A stretch of 64,000 bases of DNA, taken from the NCBI RefSeq assembly GCF_900109115.1, contig NZ_FNYV01000015.1, forward strand, positions 62,001-126,000, written 5' to 3'. The position numbers and the translations under genes are program-made. Of this stretch, positions 45,750 to 53,772 are shown in pieces. Within the stretch, counting starts at the first letter, position 1; each line of letters begins with the position of its first letter. Origin of the DNA: Micromonospora phaseoli. Lineage in GTDB: Bacteria > Actinomycetota > Actinomycetes > Mycobacteriales > Micromonosporaceae. Below the pieces are notes generated by a model. It did no database searches. It had not been told where the DNA came from and worked only from the letters and a program-made list of their open reading frames with translations.

Positions 45750-46607
45750 TCAGCCGTCGAACTTGGCCAGCACGACGCACGCCTGGAAGGTCTCAGCGGT
45801 CCCGGCCACATCGGCGGGGTTGACCGAGAAGCGGTTCTCGTTGATCTCGCCGTGCGCGCTCATCCCGGCCGTCCAGCACGCGGTCGCGTCCCAGCGGATC
45901 AGGTTGACGTGCAGGTCGGCGGGGACCGCTACGGTCGGCAACAAACCCACCCGTACCCCCGCCGCACGCTGCTCCGCCACCAGCTCCGCCAGCTCCTCGG
46001 AGAACTCGGCGTAGGTGAAGATGCGGGTGATCCGCACGCCACGCTCCAGCGCCGCCAGGTTCTCCGTCCAGTACTGCCGGCCGATGTCGCTGCGCCACCA
46101 GCCGAGCCGGGGCAGCACGTTGGTCAGCGCCTCCAACTGCCGTACGCACTCCCTGGTCGCGGCGAGCATGTCCTGGTAGTCGGGGCCGGGCCGGATGACG
46201 CGTCCCTGGCGCAACTGGGCGAGATCGGCCTGGAACCGTTCGACCCGCCGCCGGGTCTCGTCGGCCACCCGGGTGCCCGGATGCCGGTCGATCGCCTCCC
46301 GGGCGGCGGCGGCCAGCTCGGGCAGCGCCTGCACGAGCCAGGGCGGGCCGGCCAGCAGGGTCCGCAGGTGGAACCGGCGCTCGGCGCGCGCCATCGAATC
46401 CACCAACAGCGAGATGGTGATGCCCATCAGGCCGGCCAACAGCGACTCCACGCCGTCGGCCGCGCCGGTCAGGTCGAGCGTGACGGAGAGCGTGACCGAC
46501 AGCACGATGCCGATCAACGCGACCGGGTCGGTGTGCGCCAGCAGCCGGGCCACCCCGGCGGGGCTGTCGAATCGGCCGCTGCGGGTACGGCGCAGGGGTT
46601 GGGCCAT
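45750..46607 (-). CDS. Hypothetical protein with N-terminal membrane hairpin, 285 aa
   Basis: Residues about 25-70 contain two membrane helices (VALIGIVLSVTLSVTLDL; SLLAGLMGITISLLVDS). The remaining part is cytoplasmic with helical segments and a sheet-rich C-terminal module (ITRIFTYAEFSEELAELVAE ... LLPTVAVPADLHVNLIRWD). The module resembles the layout of phospholipase-D-like or HAMP-less sensor domains but has no HKD motif. AGGAGGT precedes the ATG. It is transcribed divergently from the gene at 46724 and probably with the 261-aa membrane protein. Function unknown. Confidence 0.72.
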   Translation of the reverse strand: MAQPLRRTRSGRFDSPAGVARLLAHTDPVALIGIVLSVTLSVTLDLTGAADGVESLLAGLMGITISLLVDSMARAERRFHLRTLLAGPPWLVQALPELAAAAREAIDRHPGTRVADETRRRVERFQADLAQLRQGRVIRPGPDYQDMLAATRECVRQLEALTNVLPRLGWWRSDIGRQYWTENLAALERGVRITRIFTYAEFSEELAELVAEQRAAGVRVGLLPTVAVPADLHVNLIRWDATACWTAGMSAHGEINENRFSVNPADVAGTAETFQACVVLAKFDG

Positions 46608-46723
46608 GGATGACCTCCTGGTGCCAGCTGCCGTCAGGGTAGGACCTGGCAACCACGCCCCCGGCCGCGCCGACGACCGGCGGGTCCGGCCCGCGCTCGC
46701 CGGCTGGTCGGTACGATCCGAGC

Positions 46724-47938
46724 GTGCCCGCGCGTCCCGTGTCACCGCCCGGGCCCACCGGCCCGTCCGTGCCGCTGCCGAACAGCACCCCCGACGGCGG
46801 GGTCGACGCGATCAGCAGCGGCATCGCCCGTTGGGTCGGCAGCGCGCCGCTACGGGAGTTGGTGGCCCGCTTCGGTGGCCGCTGGCCGGCCGGCGACCTC
46901 GCCACGGTGCTCGCCGGGTTGGACGACTTCTCCGCCGGTCAGTGGGACTTCCGGGCCGGCCGGGAGCGGCCCGAGGCCCGGGAACCCGACCTGGACGACG
47001 CCACCGCCGCCCAGGTCCATGCCGCCGCCAGCGCGCTCGGCCTGGTCCGGCCACGGCCACCGGCCCAGCTCCGGTACGCGCACCTGGTGGTGCTGGGCGG
47101 GCTGGCCCACGCCTGCCTGCGCCGGGTGGCGTACGCGGCACACCTGCTGCACGCCGGCCCGGGGGCCCAACTCGCCCCGGCCGGCGCCACCGGCGCTACC
47201 GGAGGCGTCGAGGTCAGCGGCGAGGTGGCGGTGCTGGGTAGTTACCGCCCGCTGTCCGAGGTCGAGCGGCGTACCCTCGCCGACGCCGGCGTGTCCGGCT
47301 GCGACACGGAGGTCGACGCGCTGGACGCGGCGGTGCGGCGCAGCTTCGGGGTGTCCGTCCCGGAGGTCGACGACGGGCTCGATGCCGGCCATCCGCACCA
47401 CTCGTGGTCGTCGCGGACCTACCGTCCGGCCGGGACACCGCCGGTGCGGGTGCTGGCCGCGCCGTCGAGCGAACCGGAGCGCCGCCGCGCACACACCGCC
47501 GACACCCAACGGTTCTGGGCCGAGCACGCCCAGCTCGCCCCCGGCGACGAGGTGCTGCTGGTCACCGCGCCGATCTACGTGCCGTTCCAGCACTGCGACG
47601 CGCTACGCACCCTGGCGGTGCCGTACGGCTGCGAGATCGAGACGGTCGGCGTCGACCCGACCCTGCCGGAGCTGGTCCGGTTGCCGGAGCCGACCCTCAC
47701 CCCCGGCCGCTACCTCCAGGAGATCCGCTCCGCCATCCGCTCGATGCGCGCCCTGTACCCCACCCTCCCCAGCACTGTTGATCATGACGCTGACGGAGTC
47801 AGATCCGCCGGACCGACCCGCCAACCTCATGATCGACCGCAGGCCCCGGGTGGGGCGCGGGGTCAGGCCGGGGTGGTGGCGCGGACGGCCTCGGCGAAGA
47901 CCTCGGAGCGGTGTTCGAAGTTGCGGAACCGGCCGTAG
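46724..47938 (+). CDS. Hypothetical protein next to murD2-murL, weakly DUF218/ElyC-like
   Basis: A protein of up to 404 residues, soluble, starting at GTG. The middle and end have alternating strand/helix sequences such as YAHLVVLGGLAHACLRRVA and DEVLLVTAPIYVPFQHCDAL. These are reminiscent of DUF218 (ElyC/YdcF) proteins that act in envelope metabolism, though the resemblance is weak. The last about 55 residues are encoded through a GTTGATCA hairpin and 76 bases antisense to murD2, so the functional protein may effectively end near residue 350. Convergent with murD2. Role unknown; a peptidoglycan link is a guess from position. Confidence 0.65.
   Translation: MPARPVSPPGPTGPSVPLPNSTPDGGVDAISSGIARWVGSAPLRELVARFGGRWPAGDLATVLAGLDDFSAGQWDFRAGRERPEAREPDLDDATAAQVHAAASALGLVRPRPPAQLRYAHLVVLGGLAHACLRRVAYAAHLLHAGPGAQLAPAGATGATGGVEVSGEVAVLGSYRPLSEVERRTLADAGVSGCDTEVDALDAAVRRSFGVSVPEVDDGLDAGHPHHSWSSRTYRPAGTPPVRVLAAPSSEPERRRAHTADTQRFWAEHAQLAPGDEVLLVTAPIYVPFQHCDALRTLAVPYGCEIETVGVDPTLPELVRLPEPTLTPGRYLQEIRSAIRSMRALYPTLPSTVDHDADGVRSAGPTRQPHDRPQAPGGARGQAGVVARTASAKTSERCSKLRNRP
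47777..47837 (-). terminator. GTTGATCATGA hairpin with nested stem, after murD2
   Basis: GTTGATCATGA (47777-47787) pairs with TCATGATCGAC (47827-47837) with one G.U pair. A nested CTGAC-GGA-GTCAG lies at 47790-47802. It is 26 bases past the murD2 stop but lies inside the 3' end of the convergent open frame. It resembles the element at 6370, including CCGCCAACCTCATGATC. Confidence 0.6.
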
Positions 47939-49212
47939 CTCGGTGCGGCCGGCGACAGCAGCACCACCCCGCCGGCCGGGGTGACCTGCCGGGCCAGCTG
48001 CACCGCCTCGGTGAGGTCCTCGACCAGTTCGGTACGCACCTTCGGCAACCCGTCGAGCGCGGCCACGATCCGGGGGCCGCTGTCCGGAATACCGATCACG
48101 GTCAGCTCCCGCTCGGCCAGGTGATCGCGCAGCGGGCCGTAGTCGACACCCCGGTCGCTGCCGCCGACGATCACGGTCAACGGCCGCCCCTCGTACGCGT
48201 CGATGGCGTGGATGGCCGCGTACGGGCTGGTCGCCAGGGTGTCGTCGACGAAGGTCAGGCCGGACGGGTCGGCGATCTCGGTCAGCCGGTGGGCCAGCCC
48301 CTGGAACTCGGCGACCGCCACGGCCAGCGTGTCCTTGCGGTCGACCAGGTCCACGCCGAGCGTGTCGAGCACGGCCAGCGCCACGCAGAGGTTGCCCTCG
48401 TTGTGCCGACCCACCAGCGGCAGCACCGCCCTCGGGAAGAGCGGCTGGTCGACCCGGTGGAACCAGGGCGTGCCGTCCGGGCCGGCGGCGACGTTCACCG
48501 AGTCGGCCGTACCCGCCCGTACCGCCGCCCGGTCGCCCAACTCGAACGCCAGCCGCGGGTCCGCGCCGTTGACCACCACGGTGCGCGGGCCGTACGCGAG
48601 CAGATTGAGTTTGTCCCGGTAGTACTCCCGCTCGCCGCCGTGCGCGTCGAGGTGTTCGGGGAAGAGCGCGGTGACCACCGCCACCCGGGGCGAGTCGGTC
48701 AGGTCGCTGCACTGGTAGCTGGACAGCTCCAGCACGTACAGCTCCGACTCGGGCAGGTCCAGCGTCGGTACGCCGATGTTGCCGCCGAAGACGTTCGGCC
48801 GGTCCACCGCCGTCAACAGGTGACTGATCAGGCTCGACGTGGTGCTCTTGCCCTTGCTGCCGGTCACCGCGATGGTGCGCTCGCCGTGGTCGGCCATCCA
48901 CAGCGAGGTGCCCTGGGTGACGGTCGCCCCACGGTGACGCAGCTCCACCAGCCACGGGTGGGTCTGCGGCACACCCGGCGAACGGACCACCACGTCGGCG
49001 GCGGCCAGCCGGTCGAAGCCCTCCTCACCGCTGACCAGCGGGGCGGCCTCCGCCAGCGGCCCGTCCCACGGCAGCGAGAGGAAGTTGCCGCTGTCGTCGA
49101 CGGCGACCAGGTCGGCCGGGCCGTGGGCGGCGATCGCGATCACCGCGGCCCGCCCCTCCCGGCCGGCCCCCCAGACGGCGACCTTACGTCCGCGCAGGTC
49201 AGACAGGCGCAC
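47863..49212 (-). CDS. murD2: MurD2: UDP-MurNAc-L-alanine--L-glutamate ligase
   Basis: A 449-residue Mur ligase. The N-terminal Rossmann domain is KVAVWGAGREGRAAVIAIAA. The ATP loop is VTGSKGKSTTSSLISHLL, followed by LELSSYQCSDL and VTALFPEHLDAHGGEREYYR (carbamylated Lys/metal region). The C-terminal domain includes VIVGGSDRGVDY. It differs from standard MurD and is divergent from a MurL epimerase gene 90 bases away; this pairing defines the MurD2/MurL route, in which L-Glu is added and then epimerised. GAGGAGAG precedes the GTG. It should act in cytoplasmic peptidoglycan precursor synthesis. Confidence 0.9.
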   Translation of the reverse strand: MRLSDLRGRKVAVWGAGREGRAAVIAIAAHGPADLVAVDDSGNFLSLPWDGPLAEAAPLVSGEEGFDRLAAADVVVRSPGVPQTHPWLVELRHRGATVTQGTSLWMADHGERTIAVTGSKGKSTTSSLISHLLTAVDRPNVFGGNIGVPTLDLPESELYVLELSSYQCSDLTDSPRVAVVTALFPEHLDAHGGEREYYRDKLNLLAYGPRTVVVNGADPRLAFELGDRAAVRAGTADSVNVAAGPDGTPWFHRVDQPLFPRAVLPLVGRHNEGNLCVALAVLDTLGVDLVDRKDTLAVAVAEFQGLAHRLTEIADPSGLTFVDDTLATSPYAAIHAIDAYEGRPLTVIVGGSDRGVDYGPLRDHLAERELTVIGIPDSGPRIVAALDGLPKVRTELVEDLTEAVQLARQVTPAGGVVLLSPAAPSYGRFRNFEHRSEVFAEAVRATTPA

Positions 49213-49291
49213 AAGCTCTCCTCGGGTGCGACAGCGGCATGGGCACAGGCACGGTCCGGCGGAGCCGGGCACCGCAGGACGAACCAGGGCC

Positions 49292-49303
49292 TAGTATGGC
49301 GTG
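49292..49303 (+). promoter_or_regulatory. -10 element TAGTAT for a leaderless murL transcript
   Basis: TAGTAT (49292-49297) lies 5 bases before the GTG start of murL. Transcription starting at or next to that G would give a leaderless mRNA, common in actinobacteria. No clear ribosome site precedes this GTG. No strong -35 is visible. Confidence 0.5.
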
Positions 49304-50658
49304 TGCTCAACACGCAGCTGGCGCGGATGGACGCCTTCACCTTCCCGTCCTACTCGATCGACCTCTCCACCGGCGAGGCGTTGTTCGACTACGCCCTGAC
49401 CGGGCGCGACGGTGAGCAACGGTTCACCGAGGTGATCACGTTGCCGGTGCCCGAGGAGTCGCCGTCGGACGCCGCCGTGGCCGCTCTCGGCCGGGTGCTC
49501 GAGCTGCTGCACGTCGTGGCCGGGGTCAGCTACTACAAGACCGCCGCGCCGGGGCAGCTGGTGCTGCCGGCACCGCTCGGCCCGGCCGCCGTCGAGTTCG
49601 TCACGGCCGTCTACACCAAGGGCCTCGCCGAGTACGCCTACCGCAATCAGCTGCCGTACGTGCTGGAGCTGACCCCGCAGGTCCCGGACGGTCGGGTGCC
49701 GCCCGCCGCCGAGTACGACAACTCCGATCGGCGCCCGTTGTCGGCGGTCGGCGGCGGCAAGGACTCGATCGTCAGCCTGGAGGCGTTACGCCGGGCCGGC
49801 CTCGACCCGGTGCCCTTCTCGGTCAACCCGAACCATGTGATCAAGGCGGTGAACGAGGCGTCCGGGCTCACCCCGCTCGCGGCCCGACGCCGCATCGACC
49901 CGGTGCTGTTCGAGCTGAACGCGGCCGGCGCCCGTAACGGCCACATCCCGGTGACCGCGATCAACTCGCTGATCGCGGTCGCCACCGCGGTGCTGCACGG
50001 GCTGGGACCGGTGGTGATGTCCAACGAGCGCTCGGCGTCGGACCCGAACCTGAGCTGGAACGGCCACGAGATCAACCATCAGTGGTCCAAGGGCATCGAG
50101 GCCGAAGGGCTGCTGCGGGCGGCCCTGGCCGAGCACGCCGGGCTGACCGAACCGTACTTCTCGCTGCTGCGTCCCCTGTCCGAGTTGCACATCGCCCGGC
50201 TCTTCGCCACCATCGACCGCTACGACGACGTGGTCACCAGCTGCAACGCCGCGTTCAAGCTCCGCGACGCCAGCGAGCGGTGGTGCCGAGACTGCCCCAA
50301 GTGCCGATTCGTCTTCCTGGCCATGGCGCCGTTCATGCCCCGCGAGCGGCTCACCCACATCTTCGGCGGAGACCTGCTCGCCGACTCCACGCAGATCCCC
50401 GGCTACCGCGAGTTGCTCGGCGTGGACGGGCACAAGCCGTTCGAGTGCGTCGGCGAGGTGGAGGAGTCGGTGGTGGCGCTGAGCCTGCTCGCCGAGCAGC
50501 CAGACTGGCGCGACACCCCCGTCGTCCGCGCCCTCGTCGCGGCGGTCCCCGACACCGCCTGGGCCACGGCCGCCACCTCCGACACCTTCACCCCCGCCAC
50601 TGCCGGCCACCACATCCCCCCCACCTACACCAAAACCCTCCAAACCCTCACCCCCTAA
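49303..50658 (+). CDS. murL: MurL: UDP-MurNAc-L-Ala-L-Glu epimerase
   Basis: A 451-residue cytoplasmic enzyme. The start MDAFTFPSYSIDLSTGEALF and length match MurL, the glycopeptidyl-glutamate epimerase first described in Xanthomonas and also found in actinomycetes. An ATP-binding PP-loop-like motif SAVGGGKDSIVSL is at about 147-159. A CxxCxxC cluster in RWCRDCPKCRFVF lies near 326-338. It converts the L-Glu residue made by MurD2 into D-Glu. The neighbouring divergent murD2 strongly supports the call. A later ATG (49327) is an alternative start. Confidence 0.92.
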   Translation: MLNTQLARMDAFTFPSYSIDLSTGEALFDYALTGRDGEQRFTEVITLPVPEESPSDAAVAALGRVLELLHVVAGVSYYKTAAPGQLVLPAPLGPAAVEFVTAVYTKGLAEYAYRNQLPYVLELTPQVPDGRVPPAAEYDNSDRRPLSAVGGGKDSIVSLEALRRAGLDPVPFSVNPNHVIKAVNEASGLTPLAARRRIDPVLFELNAAGARNGHIPVTAINSLIAVATAVLHGLGPVVMSNERSASDPNLSWNGHEINHQWSKGIEAEGLLRAALAEHAGLTEPYFSLLRPLSELHIARLFATIDRYDDVVTSCNAAFKLRDASERWCRDCPKCRFVFLAMAPFMPRERLTHIFGGDLLADSTQIPGYRELLGVDGHKPFECVGEVEESVVALSLLAEQPDWRDTPVVRALVAAVPDTAWATAATSDTFTPATAGHHIPPTYTKTLQTLTP

Positions 50659-50706
50659 CCCCCCACCCCGCCCCCACCCCGCCCCCGCGCCCCCGGCCCC
50701 CGCCCA

Positions 50707-50768
50707 CGTTGATCAAGAAGTTTTGGTCAGCACAGAGATCAAAAATGGCGCAAACTTCTTGATCAACG
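50707..50768. terminator. 17-bp hairpin CGTTGATCAAGAAG between convergent genes
   Basis: Arms 50707-50723 and 50752-50768 pair perfectly around a 28-base AT-rich loop. It lies between murL and the convergent PucR gene, and a C-run spacer precedes it. Its outer GTTGATCA matches the elements at 6370 and 47777. Confidence 0.75.
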
Positions 50769-50794
50769 CGCGCAGGGGGGTGGGGGTGGGGGTG

Positions 50795-52762
50795 TTAGGG
50801 GGTGCGGATGGTGTCTAGGGCTAGGAGGGCGACGTGGAGGGAGAGGCAGGCGTCGACCGAGTCGAGGTCGACGTCGAGGATCCGGCCGATGCGGGCCAGC
50901 CGCTCGTAGAACGCCGGGCGGGACAGGTGGGCGGCGACGGCCGCCGCCGATTTGTTCCGGCCCTGCTCCAGGTACGCCCGCAGGGTGCCGAGCAGCTGCT
51001 CACGCGGATGCTGGGCGTCGTACGCCAGCAGGGTCCCCAACTCCCGTTCGACGAACGTCTGTAGGCGCGGCTCGTCCCGCAGCAGGTGCAGCAGCCCGGC
51101 GAGCCCGACGTGCGGCAGCCGGAAGATCGGTAGCTCCCGGCGGTCCCGCCGGGCCGCCTCGGCGACCTGCCGTGCCTCGGTCAGCGACCGTCCCGCCTCC
51201 CGCAGGCTGCCCACCCCTGACCCGGCCGCGATGATCAGCCCGCTGGCCGACCGGCCGGACGCGGTCCCTCTGTCACCACTGCCCGACCGGACCGGCGCGG
51301 TCCCCTTGTCACCACTGCCCGACCGGACCGGCGCCGGATCGGCGAACCGCAACTCGGCGGACCGCGGATCGACGGACCGCAACTCGGCGGACCGCAGATC
51401 GGCGGGCCGCGGATCGCTGGGTCTCGGACCGGTGGGCCGCGGATCGGGGCGGGATCGGCGCAACGCGGCGGCGAAGGCGGCGAGCGCCCGCTCCTCCGAA
51501 GCCGGGTCCGGCAGCGCCAGCAACACGCCGACCGCCTGGTCGTCGACGGCGCTGGTCAGGCCGGTCAGGTTGGCTTCCCGCAACGCCTGTCCCACCGACT
51601 CGGCGAGATCCCGCAGCCGAGCCGGACCGGGATCACCACCGGAGCCCGCGTCATCGGCCGGGCCACTGTCTGGCGCCGGGTCGTCGGCGCGGTGCCGGAT
51701 CACCACCCCGACCAGGTGTCGGCGCTCAAGCACCAGGCCCAGTCCTCGGGCCCGCAGGGCCACCTCGTCCACCGGACGGGATCGGTCCAGCAGCGCGGTG
51801 AGCAGGGTCCGGTGGATCTGCCGTTCCAGCCCTTCCTCGTCGCGGCGGATGAGCCGCCCCAGGGCCAGCGTCGAGGCGGCCCGCTCGACCAGGATCGTCA
51901 GGCGGGTCGGCGGCACCACCGGGCCGACCACCACACCGTCCACCCGGCTCGGAGCACCATCGTCCAGCCGGCTCAGAGCATTACCGTCCACCCGGCTCAG
52001 CGCATTACCGTCCAGCCGGCTCAGCGCACCGCCGCCCGGCCAGCGCAGCAGCAGCCGACCCCAGTCCTCACCCCGGGCGCCCACCGTGGTGACCAGCCAG
52101 CCGCTGTCCGGGTCGTACGCGGTGCGGCCGGCCGGCCGGATCCGCCGCGAGTGCTGCTCCCACCCGTTCAACAGCAGCTCGGCGTTCTCTCCCGCCGGGT
52201 CGTACGCGAGCACCTGGCGGGACAGGTTCTCCAGCACCACCGGGCAGCCGGACAGCTCGGCGGCCTGCCGGACCACCTCACCCGGGTCGGCGCCCTCCAC
52301 GGACAGCTCGGTGAACCGCTGGTGGATCTCCTCGGTGGCCCGCAGCTCGGTGAGTTGGGCGTCCACGATCAGGGCGTGCACCGCCTCGGTGATCCGGACG
52401 AACGGGGTGGCCCGGCGCAGCTCCACCAACGGCAGGCCGTGGCGTTCGGCGGTGGCGACCATCACCCGGGGTACGCCGCTGAGGTAGCGCCGGCCCAGCT
52501 CGACCACGAGCCCGGAGACACCGACACCCGCCAGGTCGCCGATGAAGGCCCGCAGCCCGGCATCGTCGGCGGGCAGCCCGATGCCGGTGGTGAGCACCAG
52601 TTCGCCGCCGCCGAGCAGGGTCGCGATGTCCGGCACCTCGGCCACGTGCACCCAGCGCACCGGGCGGTCCAGCCGGGCCTCGCCGGCGACCAGGCGCGGA
52701 GCGCCGTGGCGTACCGGGTCCAACGCCAGGACCTCACGGACGGTAGGGAACACGGGCGACAC
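50795..52762 (-). CDS. PucR-family transcriptional regulator with repeat-expanded linkers
   Basis: A 655-residue regulator. The N-terminal PucR domain is TVREVLALDPVRHGAPRLVA with ELVLTTGIGLPADDAGLRAF. A GGDEF-like central domain follows, and the C-terminal HTH_30 reads TLRAYLEQGRNKSAAAVAAH then LSRPAFYERLARIGRILDVD. Two low-complexity stretches are encoded by tandem repeats: SRLDGNAL-type eight-residue units (51935-52030) and PVRSGSGD/RSAEL units (51261-51418). These make it much longer than usual PucR proteins (about 400-550). PucR proteins control purine or amine catabolism; the target here is unknown. Convergent with murL. Confidence 0.88.
   Translation of the reverse strand: MSPVFPTVREVLALDPVRHGAPRLVAGEARLDRPVRWVHVAEVPDIATLLGGGELVLTTGIGLPADDAGLRAFIGDLAGVGVSGLVVELGRRYLSGVPRVMVATAERHGLPLVELRRATPFVRITEAVHALIVDAQLTELRATEEIHQRFTELSVEGADPGEVVRQAAELSGCPVVLENLSRQVLAYDPAGENAELLLNGWEQHSRRIRPAGRTAYDPDSGWLVTTVGARGEDWGRLLLRWPGGGALSRLDGNALSRVDGNALSRLDDGAPSRVDGVVVGPVVPPTRLTILVERAASTLALGRLIRRDEEGLERQIHRTLLTALLDRSRPVDEVALRARGLGLVLERRHLVGVVIRHRADDPAPDSGPADDAGSGGDPGPARLRDLAESVGQALREANLTGLTSAVDDQAVGVLLALPDPASEERALAAFAAALRRSRPDPRPTGPRPSDPRPADLRSAELRSVDPRSAELRFADPAPVRSGSGDKGTAPVRSGSGDRGTASGRSASGLIIAAGSGVGSLREAGRSLTEARQVAEAARRDRRELPIFRLPHVGLAGLLHLLRDEPRLQTFVERELGTLLAYDAQHPREQLLGTLRAYLEQGRNKSAAAVAAHLSRPAFYERLARIGRILDVDLDSVDACLSLHVALLALDTIRTP
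51261..51418. repeat. 36-bp and 15-bp in-frame tandem repeats in the pucR-like gene
   Basis: Two 36-base units share TGTCACCACTGCCCGACCGG (51261 and 51297 starts) and encode PVRSGSGD(K/R)GTA. From about 51346 a 15-base unit (GCGGACCGCAACTCG-like) recurs four to five times, encoding RSAEL/RSVDP. All units are multiples of three. Confidence 0.75.
51935..52030. repeat. Four exact-length 24-bp tandem repeats in the pucR-like gene
   Basis: Four units of 24 bases, each (A)CCGTCCA(C/G)CCGGCTC followed by AG(A/C)GCATT or a close variant, run head to tail. They encode NALSR(L/V)DG eight-residue repeats between the PucR and GGDEF-like domains. Confidence 0.8.
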
Positions 52763-52817
52763 GGTACCCGCAGCTCTTCGCGAACCTCGACCGTCCGGCC
52801 CGCCAGGTGCCAGCTCG

Positions 52818-52835
52818 GCCCACCGGCCGGTGGGC
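52818..52835. promoter_or_regulatory. 18-bp perfect palindrome upstream of pucR-like gene
   Basis: GCCCACCGG directly abuts CCGGTGGGC without a loop. It lies 56 bases upstream of the PucR-type start codon and about 40 bases after the TrmH gene. The geometry suits a dimeric regulator site better than a terminator. The regulator is unknown. Confidence 0.35.
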
Positions 52836-52845
52836 GGTGCGGTTC

Positions 52846-52870
52846 GGGCCTCGACGGCGACGTCGAGCCC
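52846..52870 (-). terminator. Stem-loop after the TrmH gene
   Basis: GGGCCTCGAC and GTCGAGCCC pair over nine base pairs with one bulged C and a six-base loop, starting 4 bases after the stop codon of the RNA methyltransferase gene. Confidence 0.55.
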
Positions 52871-52873
52871 GGG

Positions 52874-53683
52874 CTACCAGGGGTCGTCGCGGCCCAGTTC
52901 CCAGCAGGCCACGGCGGTGGCGGCAGCGACGTTCAGCGAGTCCACGCCGCGCCGCATCGGGATCACCACGCGTACGTCGCTGGCCGCCATGGCCGCCCCG
53001 GTCAGCCCCGCGCCCTCGGCGCCGAGCAGCAGCGCGGCCCGAGCCCGCTGGGCCTGGTCGAGCCGCTGAACGGGCACTGCGTCCAGCGCCGGGGTCAGCG
53101 CCAGGACCGTGAAGCCGGCCGCCTGCACCTGCGCCAGGGCCGCCGGCCAGGGCTCCAGTTTGGCGTACGGCACGGCGAAGACCTCGCCCATGCTGACCCG
53201 TACGCTGCGGCGGTAGAGCGGGTCGGCGCAGGTGGGCGAGAGCAGCACGGCATCCACGCCGAGCCCCGCGACCGCCCGGAAGATGGCACCCAGGTTGGTG
53301 TGGTTGTTGACGTCTTCGAGGATCACCACCCGTCCGGCGGTGGCCAGCACCTCGGCGGCGGTCGGCAGCGGCTTGCGTCGGAACGAGGCGAGCACCCCCC
53401 GGTGCACGTGGAAGCCGGTGGCCGAGCGCAGCACGTCCTGCGTGGCGGCGTAGACCGGGGCGTCGCCGGTGTCCAGGTCGGCGAGCTGGTCGACCCGCTT
53501 GGCGTCGACCAGGTACGACCGGGCCGGGTAGCCGGCCCGCAGCGCTCGGCGCAGCACCAGCTCACCCTCGGCGATGAACAGGCCGTGCGGCGGCTCCCAG
53601 CGGGTCCGCAGCTCGACGTCGGTCAGCGCACGGTAGTCGCCGATCCGCTCGTCGCCAGGATCGGTGATCAGCTCAACAGGCAC
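52874..53683 (-). CDS. TrmH/SpoU-family RNA 2'-O-methyltransferase
   Basis: A 269-residue SPOUT methyltransferase. After an N-terminal substrate-binding region (PHGLFIAEGELVLRRALRAG) come the three knot motifs: LEDVNNHTNLGAIFRAVAGL, ALLLGAEGAGLTGAAM and VVIPMRRGVDSLNVAAATAV. It should 2'-O-methylate a ribose in rRNA or tRNA using SAM. GTG was chosen with GGGAG about 10 bases upstream. Two RNA-active genes (this and kptA) are adjacent on the same strand, 89 bases apart. Confidence 0.93.
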   Translation of the reverse strand: MPVELITDPGDERIGDYRALTDVELRTRWEPPHGLFIAEGELVLRRALRAGYPARSYLVDAKRVDQLADLDTGDAPVYAATQDVLRSATGFHVHRGVLASFRRKPLPTAAEVLATAGRVVILEDVNNHTNLGAIFRAVAGLGVDAVLLSPTCADPLYRRSVRVSMGEVFAVPYAKLEPWPAALAQVQAAGFTVLALTPALDAVPVQRLDQAQRARAALLLGAEGAGLTGAAMAASDVRVVIPMRRGVDSLNVAAATAVACWELGRDDPW

Positions 53684-53772
53684 CCGCCGATTCTCCCGAA
53701 CCCCCACCTCACCCACCGACCCCACCCATCCATCCGGTGGGACCGGGGCGATCGGCGGGTTGGGCGGCGGGG

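Noticed and set aside
51261..52030. Short tandem repeats resembling a CRISPR array
   Set aside because: Units are contiguous without spacers and stay in frame within a PucR-type coding sequence.
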